NCBI GenBank assembly: GCA_000621405.1
Contig: JHYK01000031.1
Location: 1-32,049, forward strand
DNA from: Lachnospiraceae bacterium AC3007
GTDB lineage: Bacteria; Bacillota; Clostridia; Lachnospirales; Lachnospiraceae
Direction: 5' to 3'
Length of the DNA stretch: 32,049 bases
Part shown: one piece after another, positions 15,519 through 23,334 of the stretch
How positions within the stretch are numbered: the stretch's first letter is position 1
Layout: every line of letters starts with the position of its first letter
Position numbers and translations under genes: made by a program
The notes under the pieces: generated by a model
What the model saw: the letters and a program-made list of their open reading frames with translations, nothing else
Told to the model about the DNA's origin: nothing
Database searches by the model: none

Positions 15519-16423
15519 CACGGGCTGTGGCAGATAAAAGCGTAGATGTTGTGATCCTTACATACAAGCCTGACAGGAGGCTTGGAGATATACTGGAGGG
15601 ACTTGAGGGTCAGAGCATCCCTCCCGGAAAGATATTGCTCATGAATACCGGCAGGGAACACCTTGACCGGCTCATAAAAGAAGACGACCGGATCATGTCT
15701 TATGATAATGTCGAGATACATCATCTTGACAAGGCGGACTTTGATCACGGCGGCACGAGAAAGAAAGCGGCAGAGTATACTGATGCCGCGTTTCTTATAT
15801 ATATGACTCAGGATGCGCTCCCGGCGGGGAGTGATCTTATAGAGGAGCTGCTGCGTCCTTTCGATGAGGACGATGGTATAGCCGTGAGTTACGCGAGGCA
15901 GCTTCCGGTCCGCGGCGCTTCGCCGATAGAGATCTACAACAGGGAATTCAATTATCCGGACGGAGACATGAAGAAGACGAAGGCCGACGAGGGGCGGCTC
16001 GGGATAAAGACATACTTCTGCTCCGATGTGTGCGCCTGCTACGACATGAAGATATACGCCAAGCTCGGCGGGCATATAGAGAAGACGGTCTTCAATGAGG
16101 ACATGATATATGCGCACAAGGCGGTGTCCGCCGGATACGGCATATATTATGCTTCAAAGGCGAAGGTGTACCACAGTCACAATTACTCTCCTGTGCAGCA
16201 GTACCGCAGGAATATCGATCTTGGCCGGTCTCAGGCCGAACACCCGGAGGTCTTCGGGGCGGTATCTTCCGAGGGCGAGGGAAAGAAACTCGTAAAAGGC
16301 TGCATCTCTTATTTACTGAAAAACGGATACTGGTATCTGATCCCCGAATTCGTGGCGCAGTGCGCCGGACGGTATCTGGGCTACAGAAAGGGCAAGAGAG
16401 CAGGGAGCGTGCAGGGAGAGTAG
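15515..16423 (+). CDS. Glycosyltransferase family 2, rhamnosyltransferase-like
   Basis: 302 aa. The start is the GTG at 15515, which overlaps the LCP stop codon (GTGA), so the two are translationally coupled. The N-terminal GT-A fold begins VDVVILTYKPDRRLGDIL. A donor-site region follows (HHLDKADFDHGG, FLIYMTQDALPAG), then an acidic acceptor/base motif (FNEDMIYAHKAVSAGYG) and the HSHNYSPVQQYRRNIDLG block common in bacterial rhamnosyltransferases. No membrane anchor was seen. With the LCP partner it most likely builds a cell-wall polysaccharide later attached to peptidoglycan. The sugar transferred cannot be read from the sequence. Confidence 0.85.
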   Translation: MTRAVADKSVDVVILTYKPDRRLGDILEGLEGQSIPPGKILLMNTGREHLDRLIKEDDRIMSYDNVEIHHLDKADFDHGGTRKKAAEYTDAAFLIYMTQDALPAGSDLIEELLRPFDEDDGIAVSYARQLPVRGASPIEIYNREFNYPDGDMKKTKADEGRLGIKTYFCSDVCACYDMKIYAKLGGHIEKTVFNEDMIYAHKAVSAGYGIYYASKAKVYHSHNYSPVQQYRRNIDLGRSQAEHPEVFGAVSSEGEGKKLVKGCISYLLKNGYWYLIPEFVAQCAGRYLGYRKGKRAGSVQGE

Positions 16424-16507
16424 GCCGGAGCTGACATGGCAGATTTTGCAGATCAGGTTCCGAATAAGCAGGCCGTGTGCAGTTAATATCAAGTTACATA
16501 TCTTAAA

Positions 16508-16559
16508 TGTCAAGATACAATCCGATATCTTGACATAACGATCGCATTATATCTTGACA
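16508..16559. promoter_or_regulatory. Three TATCTTGACA boxes, operator-like
   Basis: TATCTTGACA occurs at 16526-16535 and 16550-16559 (24 bp apart) and inverted at 16508-16517, the first two boxes forming a 10-bp palindrome with an 8-nt centre. The last box contains the -35 element of the promoter before the glm block. This is the layout expected for a repressor operator. The regulator is unknown. Confidence 0.5.
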
Positions 16560-16582
16560 AAAACCCGATTGTAATGTACAAA
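16554..16582 (+). promoter_or_regulatory. Putative promoter of the amino-sugar operon
   Basis: TTGACA (16554-16559, consensus), a 17-bp spacer and TACAAA (16577-16582, 4 of 6 match). It is the only good candidate in the 374-base gap before the HTH-glmM gene. Confidence 0.5.
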
Positions 16583-16601
16583 TATGATAACAGGGTCGAA
16601 A

Positions 16602-16642
16602 GATCAAGAATCGCTCATGCTTGCATGGATCGATTCTTGATC
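16602..16642 (+). promoter_or_regulatory. Long hairpin in the leader of the HTH-glmM gene
   Basis: GATCAAGAATCG (16602-16613) pairs perfectly with CGATTCTTGATC (16631-16642). An inner CATGC/GCATG stem (16616-16620 and 16623-16627) extends it to a 41-base structure just downstream of the promoter. No T-run follows, so it is not a simple terminator. It could be an RNA leader structure or a DNA site. Confidence 0.6.
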
Positions 16643-16788
16643 ATGAGACCCGCCGGACATGAGAAAGGAGCGATTTGCGAAGCAAAGAAGCGGATTCCGA
16701 ATGGACGGAGCATGGCGAGAGCGGGGAACGCGAAGCCATGCGTAGTTATCAGAATCAGGTAGGCATCATGAGACCCGCCGGACATGAG
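16640..16788. repeat. 24-bp direct repeat pair in the glmM leader
   Basis: A 24-bp sequence beginning ATCATGAGACCCGCCGG occurs at 16640-16663 and 16765-16788, 125 bp apart. Each contains an ATG encoding MRPAGHE. The first opens a 39-codon frame (16643-16762) without a ribosome binding site, and the second is in frame with the HTH domain. Each is followed at once by a purine-rich Shine-Dalgarno-like sequence. Confidence 0.75.
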
Positions 16789-16797
16789 GAGGTTTGT

Positions 16798-18360
16798 ATG
16801 AAATTCATCGACGTTCATGAGGCGGCCGCAAAATGGGACATGACGGAGAGGCGCATCACGATGCTCTGCCGTGACGGCAAGATCGAGGGCGCAAAGAAGG
16901 AAGGAAAGCTCTGGTTCATACCCGCGGACACGGCGCGTCCTTATGACGGAAGGACCAAAGAAGCAAGAAACGTAGGATCGGATTCTTCGAAAAAGGAGAG
17001 AAAAATGGGCAAATATTTCGGAACGGACGGATTTCGCGGCAAGGCAGGCGAGGTGCTCACAGCTGAGCATGCTTTCAAGACGGGGCAGTTCCTGGGATGG
17101 TATTACAGCAAGGAGAGACCTGCGCGTATCGTCATCGGCAAAGATACGAGGCGCTCTTCATATATGTTTGAGAACGCGCTGAGCGCGGGCATCACGTCGA
17201 CGGGCGGATTTTCCTATCTTCTTCACGTGACGACCACTCCGTGCGTCAGCTATATCACGCGTACCGAGGGCTTTGACTGCGGAATCATGATATCCGCAAG
17301 CCACAATCCCTTCTATGACAACGGCATCAAGCTCCTGAACGCCGACGGCGAGAAGATGGAGGACGAGGTCCAGGAGATGGTGGAACGCTACATCGACGGC
17401 GAGATTGACGATGTGGCCTGGGCTACCGAGGACAAGATCGGACAGACCATAGACTTTTATTCCGGAAGAAACAGATATATCGGATATCTTACATCCATCG
17501 CGCCTGTGTCATTTGAGAACCGCAAGATCGCGCTTGACTGCGCGAACGGAAGCGCATGGATGATAGGGCGCGCGGTGTTTGATGCTCTCGGCGCCAAGAA
17601 CTATGTCATGAACAACACGCCCGACGGCCTGAACATCAATGCGAACGCGGGATCCACTCATATCGAGGGACTGCAGAAGTACGTGCGCGAGCACAAGGTG
17701 GATGTAGGCTTTGCTTTCGACGGCGATGCTGACAGATGTCTCGCAGTAGATGAGTACGGTGATGTCGTGAACGGCGACTCCATCATGTACATCTGCGCAA
17801 AGCATTTCAAGAGCAAGGGAATGCTGCCCAGCAATACGGTCGTCACCACGATAATGAGTAATTTCGGGCTCTACAAGGCGTTTGACAATGCGGGCATCGC
17901 ATATGAGAAGACCAAGGTCGGTGACAGATATGTGTATGAGAACATGAAGGAAAATAACCACATGATCGGCGGCGAGCAGTCGGGACACGTGATCTTCAGG
18001 AAGTACGCGCACACCGGCGACGGTCTCGTGACGGCTATCATGCTGATGACTGTCATGGTGGAGACGCAGCTGCCGCTGTCGGTGCTTGCATCCGAAGTAA
18101 AGATGTACCCGCAGGTGCTGAAGAACGTGGAGGTGGACGACAAGGAGAAGACTCTCGAGGATCCTGCGGTGAAGAAGGCCGTGGATGATACGACAGCATA
18201 TCTCGGAAATGACGGAAGAGTGCTGCTTCGCGCATCCGGCACGGAGCCTGTGCTTAGAGTCATGTCCGAGGCCGCTACCTATAAGGATTGCGAGAAGTGC
18301 GTGGATGAGATAATCGATGCGATGAAGACGTCGGGACATCTGACGAAGATACGGGGTTGA
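16798..18360 (+). CDS. glmM: Phosphoglucosamine mutase with in-frame N-terminal HTH module
   Basis: GlmM converts GlcN-6-P to GlcN-1-P for UDP-GlcNAc synthesis. The full frame from ATG 16798 (GAGGAGG, 5-nt spacing) is 520 aa. Residues 1-69 are a helix-turn-helix module like short excisionase/MerR-type proteins (FIDVHEAAAKWDMTERRITM, then IEGAKKEGKLWFIPADTARP). The mutase follows without a stop: GKYFGTDGFRGKAGEVL, the phosphoserine loop ISASHNPFYDNGIK, the Mg site FDGDADRC, and the sugar-phosphate loop RASGTEPVLRV. A second start, ATG 17005, has AAAGGAG in front and gives a normal 451-aa GlmM. The cell may make a fusion, a separate GlmM, or both. It heads a cluster with an acyltransferase, nagB and glmS. 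Confidence 0.9.
   Translation: MKFIDVHEAAAKWDMTERRITMLCRDGKIEGAKKEGKLWFIPADTARPYDGRTKEARNVGSDSSKKERKMGKYFGTDGFRGKAGEVLTAEHAFKTGQFLGWYYSKERPARIVIGKDTRRSSYMFENALSAGITSTGGFSYLLHVTTTPCVSYITRTEGFDCGIMISASHNPFYDNGIKLLNADGEKMEDEVQEMVERYIDGEIDDVAWATEDKIGQTIDFYSGRNRYIGYLTSIAPVSFENRKIALDCANGSAWMIGRAVFDALGAKNYVMNNTPDGLNINANAGSTHIEGLQKYVREHKVDVGFAFDGDADRCLAVDEYGDVVNGDSIMYICAKHFKSKGMLPSNTVVTTIMSNFGLYKAFDNAGIAYEKTKVGDRYVYENMKENNHMIGGEQSGHVIFRKYAHTGDGLVTAIMLMTVMVETQLPLSVLASEVKMYPQVLKNVEVDDKEKTLEDPAVKKAVDDTTAYLGNDGRVLLRASGTEPVLRVMSEAATYKDCEKCVDEIIDAMKTSGHLTKIRG
17005..17007 (+). other. glmM: Alternative internal start codon for standalone GlmM
   Basis: The ATG at 17005-17007 is preceded by AAAAGGAGAG (16991-17000), a strong ribosome binding site at suitable spacing. 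The next residues, GKYFGTDGFRG, are the usual GlmM N-terminus. This start would produce the enzyme without the 69-residue HTH module. Confidence 0.7.
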
Positions 18361-18461
18361 GGAACAGCCGTGGAATTACCGGGAATTGAGGTTGAGGAAC
18401 AGCCGGGGAATTACCGGACATAGTGATTGAGGAACTGCCGGGGAATTCTTCGAAGAATGAC
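18357..18461 (+). repeat. 35-bp tandem repeat, three imperfect units
   Basis: Units start at 18357, 18392 and 18427, each opening TTGAGGAAC(A/T)GCCG(T/G)GGAATT, with an exact 35-bp period. The first unit overlaps the glmM stop codon. The last contains a 14-bp palindrome, ATTCTTCGAAGAAT. It fills the gap to the next gene's ribosome binding site. Confidence 0.8.
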
Positions 18462-18496
18462 CGGGAAGGACCTGGTTTTAAGGAGGTAGATACATT

Positions 18497-19162
18497 ATGA
18501 AACTAACGATAAATGATCTGTATGATCTGACACACACGAAGGCAGCTGACTACCTGAAGGGATATACGTATCCCTGGGAGGCGCTCGAGGGCATCAAGGG
18601 TCTTATTCTTGAGATCGGAAAGACCCTGAGCCTAGATGAATACGATCATCCCGAGGAGGATGTATGGATCGCAAAAGATGCGAAGATATATCCGAATAAC
18701 TACATCGGAGGACCCTGCATCATAGGACATGGGACAGAGGTCCGGCCGGGCGCTTTTGTAAGGGGCTCGGCGCTTGTCGGCGATAACTGTGTGGTGGGCA
18801 ATTCCACGGAGCTTAAGAACGTGATCCTTTTTGATAACGTCCAGGTGCCGCATTACAACTATGTGGGGGATTCGATCCTCGGCTACAAGGCGCACATGGG
18901 AGCGGGCTCTATCACCAGCAACGTGAAGTCGGACAAGAAGCTCGTCGTGATAAAGAACGAGGGCGAGCTCATCGAGACCGGGCGCAAGAAGGTCGGCGCA
19001 CTAGTGGGCGACTGCGTCGAGGTCGGATGTAATTCCGTACTTAATCCGGGAACTGTCATCGGCAGGAATTCCAACGTATATCCGGTATCCTGCGTGCGAG
19101 GCGTGATCCCGGAAGAGAGCATATATAAGGCGAAGGACAATATCGTTAAGAAAGAGGCGTAA
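18497..19162 (+). CDS. Left-handed beta-helix (hexapeptide) acyltransferase, GlmU C-terminal-like
   Basis: 221 aa; ATG 18497 after AAGGAGG. After a helical N-terminus (LTINDLYDLTHTKAADYL) the chain is made of hexapeptide turns (VWIAKDAKIYPNNYIGGPCI, VRPGAFVRGSALVGDNCVVG, VGCNSVLNPGTVIGRNSNVY), the fold of trimeric acyl/nucleotidyl-sugar transferases. Sequences like this are often labelled UDP-GlcNAc pyrophosphorylase, but no uridylyltransferase (Rossmann) domain is present here. The basic function expected is acetyl transfer to an amino sugar, perhaps GlcN-1-P, given the neighbours glmM and glmS. A GlmU-type uridylyltransferase must then be encoded elsewhere. Substrate assignment is inference from context. 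Confidence 0.8.
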   Translation: MKLTINDLYDLTHTKAADYLKGYTYPWEALEGIKGLILEIGKTLSLDEYDHPEEDVWIAKDAKIYPNNYIGGPCIIGHGTEVRPGAFVRGSALVGDNCVVGNSTELKNVILFDNVQVPHYNYVGDSILGYKAHMGAGSITSNVKSDKKLVVIKNEGELIETGRKKVGALVGDCVEVGCNSVLNPGTVIGRNSNVYPVSCVRGVIPEESIYKAKDNIVKKEA

Positions 19163-19273
19163 AGAAACGCCGGTATTTTTGGCCGCGGCTGTCAGGATAC
19201 GGCGGTGCGGCGTGAGCGGTTTTATTTACACAGAATAACTTAGAGTTGCCGAACAGGCATGAAGGAGGAAACA

Positions 19274-20005
19274 ATGAAGGTAATAGTAGCTGATACGTAC
19301 GAAGATGGTGCAAAGAAGGCAGCCGATGTCATCGAGAAGCTCGTGAGGGAGAATCCCGAGTGTACGCTTGGACTCGCTACCGGATCAAGCCCGGTGGGCA
19401 TGTACAAGGAGCTTGCAAGGAGGTGCAGCGAGGAAGGTCTTGATTTCTCGAAGGTGCATTCGGTGAACCTCGACGAATATGTCGGGCTTGAGCCTACGCA
19501 TCCCCAGAGCTACAGGTATTTCATGGATGACAATCTTTTTAACCACATCAACATTGACAAGGCAAATACGTACGTGGCAAAGGGCACGGGCGACATCGAG
19601 GCAAACCTCAAAGAGTTCAACGACATCCTGGACAAGACCGATATCGATCTGCAGGTGCTCGGCGTCGGACCCGACGGACATCTTGGATTCAATGAGCCCG
19701 GGAGCTTCCTGTATGAGAAGGCTCACAAGGAGACGCTCGAGGACAGCACGATAGATGCAAATACAAGATTCTTTGAAAATCGCGATGAGGTGCCGAGGTA
19801 TGCGGTGACCATGGGCATGGGCTCCATCATGAAGGCGAAGACTCTTCTCATGATCATCAACGGCAACAAGCAGGAGGCAGCAAAGAGGCTGCTCATGGAT
19901 GACAAGATCGATCCTGCCTGCCCTGCGACATTCATGCGTCTGCACAGGGATGCGATCGTCGTGATAGAGAAGAAGCTCGCGGACGAGATCGGATATAAGG
20001 GATAA
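19274..20005 (+). CDS. nagB: Glucosamine-6-phosphate deaminase
   Basis: 243 aa. The ATG at 19274 is chosen because AAGGAGG lies directly before it; an upstream ATG at 19259 would put that site inside the coding region. The enzyme converts GlcN-6-P to fructose-6-P and ammonia. Family motifs are all present: LGLATGSSPVGMYKEL for phosphate binding, VNLDEYVGL with the catalytic Asp, and VLGVGPDGHLGFNEPG with the ring-opening His and acidic partner. Length is typical of the short Gram-positive form. It is followed by glmS, which runs the opposite reaction, so the pair could set the GlcN-6-P level. Confidence 0.95.
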   Translation: MKVIVADTYEDGAKKAADVIEKLVRENPECTLGLATGSSPVGMYKELARRCSEEGLDFSKVHSVNLDEYVGLEPTHPQSYRYFMDDNLFNHINIDKANTYVAKGTGDIEANLKEFNDILDKTDIDLQVLGVGPDGHLGFNEPGSFLYEKAHKETLEDSTIDANTRFFENRDEVPRYAVTMGMGSIMKAKTLLMIINGNKQEAAKRLLMDDKIDPACPATFMRLHRDAIVVIEKKLADEIGYKG

Positions 20006-20016
20006 CACTTCAGGGG

Positions 20017-20031
20017 GTGTCAAAAGGTACG
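20017..20031 (+). repeat. Half copy of the 27-bp repeat
   Basis: The first 15 bases (GTGTCAAAAGGTACG) of the 27-bp repeat, then broken off by the hairpin at 20034-20099. It lies just after the nagB stop codon. Confidence 0.75.
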
Positions 20032-20033
20032 CA

Positions 20034-20099
20034 AGACAGGGGGACGGTTCTTTTGTCTTGCCAACAGGTTGGCGAGACAAAAGAACCGTCCCCCTGTCT
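20034..20099. repeat. Long hairpin between nagB and glmS (29-bp arms)
   Basis: The arm opening AGACAGGGGGACGGTTCTTT (20034-20062) pairs with 20071-20099 with one mismatch in 29 bp, around an 8-nt loop AACAGGTT. It ends about 20 bases before the glmS start codon, so as RNA it would stand right in front of the glmS ribosome binding site and could attenuate nagB-glmS readthrough. Confidence 0.9.
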
Positions 20100-20119
20100 C
20101 GATCAGGAAAGGAAAGAAT

Positions 20120-21976
20120 ATGTGCGGAATAGTAGGATACGTAGGACATGAGCAGGCGGCGCCCATCATACTCGAGGGGCTTGCGAAGCTAGAATACAGA
20201 GGTTATGATTCTGCGGGCCTGGCTGTCAGGGACGGCGACGGAAAGGTCAGGGTGGTCAAGGCCAAGGGAAAGCTGAAGGTCCTTGCCGAGAAGACCAACG
20301 ATGGCGTATCGCTTGTCGGCACCACGGGAATCGGGCACACCAGATGGGCGACCCATGGCGAGCCTTCCGAGATCAACGCGCATCCGCACGTATCCTCCAA
20401 CAAGCTCTCGGCTGACGAAGCCAATGTGGTAGGTGTACACAACGGCATCATCGAGAACCATCAGGAGCTTCGCGAAAAGCTGCTGCGTCATGATTATGCC
20501 TTTTATTCACAGACAGACACTGAGGTCGCGGTCAAGCTCGTTGATTATTACAATAAGAAATATAATATCGGACCTGTCGATGCGATAGCGAAGACAATGG
20601 TCCGTGTGCGCGGATCTTATGCGCTGGCGCTCATGTTCAAGGATCATCCGGATGAGCTGTGGGTGGCGAGAAAGGATTCGCCCATGGTCATCGGCGTGAC
20701 TGATGATGCGGTCTATGTGGCCTCAGACGTGCCTGCGATCCTGAAGTATACACGCAGCGTCTATTACATCGGCAATCAGGAGATGGCCTGCCTGCGTCCG
20801 GGAGAGGTGCATTTCTACAACCTCGACGGCGATGAGATCGAAAAGGAAAGAACGGAGATCGAGTGGGACGCCGAGGCAGCGGAAAAGGGCGGCTTTGAGC
20901 ACTTCATGATGAAGGAGATACATGAGCAGCCGAAGGCCGTTGAGGATACGCTCCGTTCGCTGATCAAAGACGGGCAGACGGATTTTTCCGAGGCGGGACT
21001 CGATGATGATTTTATTTCCGCGATAAAGAGGATATACATAGTGGCCTGCGGCTCGGCGTGGCACGTGGGCATGGCGGCGCAGTACGTGATCGAGGATCTG
21101 ACACACATCCCGGTTCGGGTCGAGCTCGCGTCGGAATTCAGATACAGAAAGCCGCTGCTGGAGGATTCGGATCTTGTGATCCTGATCTCGCAGTCGGGCG
21201 AGACGGCGGATTCGCTGGAGGCTCTTCGTGAGGCAAAAAAGCTCGGGGCGCCGACGCTTGCGATCGTCAACGTGGTGGGCTCGTCCATTGCGCGCGAGGC
21301 GGACCACGTGATCTACACCCTTGCGGGGCCGGAGATCGCAGTCGCCACCACGAAGGCTTACAGCACGCAGCTCGTGGTGTGCTATGCGCTGGCGGTGCAT
21401 ATCGGGAAGGTCAGAGGTCTTATTGACGATGAAAGATATGATAAATATATCGCCGAGATGCAGACGATACCTGAGAAGATCGAGAAGACACTGAACGACA
21501 AGGAGAGGCTGCAGTGGTTTGCGGCGAAGTACTCTAATGCCAAGGATGTGTTTTTCGTGGGGCGCGGGATCGATTATGCGGCCATACTTGAGGGGAGCCT
21601 CAAGATGAAGGAGATATCGTATATCCATTCCGAGGCGTATGCTGCGGGCGAGCTGAAGCACGGCACGATAAGTCTTGTTGAGGAAGGGATCCTCGTGATC
21701 GGAGTACTGACGCAGAATGATCTTTTTGAAAAGACGATCAGCAACATGGTGGAGTGCAAGACGCGCGGCGCGTACCTCATGGGGCTCACGACCTACGGGC
21801 ACTATGAGATAGAGGATTATGTGGATTTTGCGGTATATATTCCGCGGATCGAGGAGCATTTCGCGGCTTCTCTTGCGGTGATACCGCTGCAGCTTTTAGG
21901 GTACTACATCAGCGTGGCCAAGGGCCTGGATGTGGACAAGCCGCGTAACCTCGCGAAGTCAGTGACGGTGGAGTAA
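20120..21976 (+). CDS. glmS: Glutamine--fructose-6-phosphate aminotransferase (isomerizing)
   Basis: 618 aa. The ATG at 20120 with GGAAAGGAAAG in front gives the canonical MCGIVGYVG, so that Cys2 becomes the N-terminal nucleophile after Met removal; earlier in-frame starts fall in the repeat hairpin. The N-terminal glutaminase domain (about 1-240) shows GIGHTRWATHG and GVHNGIIENH. Two SIS sugar-isomerase domains follow (for example SQSGETADSLEAL, YIHSEAYAAGELKHGTISLV), and the C-terminus ends KPRNLAKSVTVE as usual. It makes GlcN-6-P from fructose-6-P and Gln. No glmS ribozyme was seen upstream; a repeat hairpin takes that place. Confidence 0.96.
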   Translation: MCGIVGYVGHEQAAPIILEGLAKLEYRGYDSAGLAVRDGDGKVRVVKAKGKLKVLAEKTNDGVSLVGTTGIGHTRWATHGEPSEINAHPHVSSNKLSADEANVVGVHNGIIENHQELREKLLRHDYAFYSQTDTEVAVKLVDYYNKKYNIGPVDAIAKTMVRVRGSYALALMFKDHPDELWVARKDSPMVIGVTDDAVYVASDVPAILKYTRSVYYIGNQEMACLRPGEVHFYNLDGDEIEKERTEIEWDAEAAEKGGFEHFMMKEIHEQPKAVEDTLRSLIKDGQTDFSEAGLDDDFISAIKRIYIVACGSAWHVGMAAQYVIEDLTHIPVRVELASEFRYRKPLLEDSDLVILISQSGETADSLEALREAKKLGAPTLAIVNVVGSSIAREADHVIYTLAGPEIAVATTKAYSTQLVVCYALAVHIGKVRGLIDDERYDKYIAEMQTIPEKIEKTLNDKERLQWFAAKYSNAKDVFFVGRGIDYAAILEGSLKMKEISYIHSEAYAAGELKHGTISLVEEGILVIGVLTQNDLFEKTISNMVECKTRGAYLMGLTTYGHYEIEDYVDFAVYIPRIEEHFAASLAVIPLQLLGYYISVAKGLDVDKPRNLAKSVTVE

Positions 21977-21981
21977 TGGGA

Positions 21982-22008
21982 GTGTCAAAAGGTACGTCCC
22001 CCTGACAC
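21982..22008 (+). repeat. 27-bp intergenic repeat, copy 3
   Basis: An exact copy starting 6 bases after the glmS stop and ending 35 bases before the 3' end of the convergent nuclease gene. Confidence 0.9.
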
Positions 22009-22042
22009 CCCTGACAATCCTTGAAGGACCTGGCCGAGATGA

Positions 22043-23116
22043 TCATGTCATCTTGGTATACTCTTCATAGATTTTCTTTTCATCAAATTCCGGTGAGACT
22101 CTTCCAGCTATGTCTAAAATGGCGGTAACAAAGGACTCATCTTCTTCTATCTCAGCGGCTATGGTTGAGATATCCTTGCCGGCATCTTTCTTCCTACGTA
22201 TCAGTCTGATCAGGATTGTAATTTCACCTTGCTTGCGTCCTTTTTCTACCAGCTCTTCATCCGGGCCGCTGTCCCAGTCTTCAAATAGCATTCCCATAGG
22301 CCGCTCCTTTATTGCTTCCGTAAACTCCGAGATCCTGTCTTCGCTGACATTCCGCCTGCGGAGCATTGCTGCTACAACCTTGGCTATGATATTCAGCACG
22401 TCATCCGCGGACATATCTGTTATTCCGTCAAGGTAGCCGTCCGGAAGTTCTTCTTTCAACTTCTTGAACTCGTGGCTATCCCTTAGTCTGTCGATCAGCA
22501 TGACGAATGATATCTCGTCATTATTATCGATAAGCTCTCTGTTTGAATACTCTCTCAGCCTGATCAGCTTATAGCTGTAGTCCGGTGTGAACTCCTCAAA
22601 TATATCGTTCAGCAGAACTCTTTCTCTGAAAGAAATACAGGCATTCCAGTCTGCCTTGCCTTCGTAGTACACTATCGGCAATACAGGAGGATATCTGAAG
22701 TCTTTAGTCTTTGATATCCCTTTATGTAATGCTTCCTGCTCTTTTTCATAGTCCTCCCAGATATAGACCATGTATCGCAGCAGCTGCATACTGACATTAT
22801 AGTCTACAGCTGATTTATGTTCAATCAGAGCAACCATATAGACCTCTTCCGGTCCGCTCGTTGACTTGTGTTTATTTAGCCATACACGCTTGACCACATC
22901 GGAATCTCTTTCCTCTGTAAACATCGGGATGTACCGCGTGGTCATATCTTCTATATCTTCTTCGCGCACGTCTTTCAGTAGTTCGATCCCGGAATAATCG
23001 CGAAGGAACTGTGAGCATAGTCTGTTATTTCCAAAGATCAGCTTCGCTGCGCTGTCCTGGGACCGTGTGTTTCCGATGTTTTTTGGGATACAGTTGTTAC
23101 CGTTGATTTTTGTCAT
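22043..23116 (-). CDS. Rpn-family recombination-promoting nuclease / putative transposase
   Basis: 357 aa; ATG at 23116 (MTKINGNNCIPKN), five bases after AGGAGG on the minus strand. The N-terminal half is a PD-(D/E)XK fold: DSAAKLIFGNNRLCSQFLRD, then the active-site strand VYMVALIEHKSAVDYN with E-x-K, and the helix SMQLLRYMVYIWEDYEKE. This pattern fits the Rpn family (Transposase_31), whose E. coli members are nucleases that raise RecA-independent recombination. The helical C-terminus carries EKGRKQGEITILIRLIRRKK. Exact 27-bp repeats in direct orientation lie 34 and 218 bases outside the gene. It is not closely similar to the other nuclease at 12509-13501. Confidence 0.85.
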   Translation of the reverse strand: MTKINGNNCIPKNIGNTRSQDSAAKLIFGNNRLCSQFLRDYSGIELLKDVREEDIEDMTTRYIPMFTEERDSDVVKRVWLNKHKSTSGPEEVYMVALIEHKSAVDYNVSMQLLRYMVYIWEDYEKEQEALHKGISKTKDFRYPPVLPIVYYEGKADWNACISFRERVLLNDIFEEFTPDYSYKLIRLREYSNRELIDNNDEISFVMLIDRLRDSHEFKKLKEELPDGYLDGITDMSADDVLNIIAKVVAAMLRRRNVSEDRISEFTEAIKERPMGMLFEDWDSGPDEELVEKGRKQGEITILIRLIRRKKDAGKDISTIAAEIEEDESFVTAILDIAGRVSPEFDEKKIYEEYTKMT

Positions 23117-23334
23117 AAGCACCTCCTGTTAGTGTAAATAAAAGAAATGACAGACTTGACCAGGTGCCTGGAAAGCATGACGTAAAATGAAAATGATTGC
23201 ATTATTATATAGTTAATAAATATTCAAATCCTTGGTTTGGGATTGGTTTGAGCCGATCGGCCCGGAACTTCCAAATGCACCGGATCAAGTTTTACCAATG
23301 CTAACATAAAGTCTTAACTAAGGTCAATAAGGGA

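Noticed and set aside
16643-16762. 39-codon upstream gene in the glmM leader
   Set aside because: It has no Shine-Dalgarno (it starts in the hairpin arm) and no family. Kept only as part of the leader description.
16675-16797. Longer N-terminus of the HTH-GlmM protein from 16675
   Set aside because: This stretch contains the leader repeats and lacks a ribosome binding site. The ATG at 16798 has GAGGAGG at ideal spacing.
18357-18461. CRISPR-like array
   Set aside because: Only three imperfect 35-bp tandem units without unique spacers and without cas genes; a plain tandem repeat.
20006-20119. glmS ribozyme before glmS
   Set aside because: The space is only 114 bases, mostly filled by the repeat hairpin. 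None of the conserved ribozyme core sequence was recognised.
20723-21859. Minus-strand frame (378 codons) opposite glmS
   Set aside because: Antisense shadow of a canonical glmS; Arg/His/Leu-rich with no motif.
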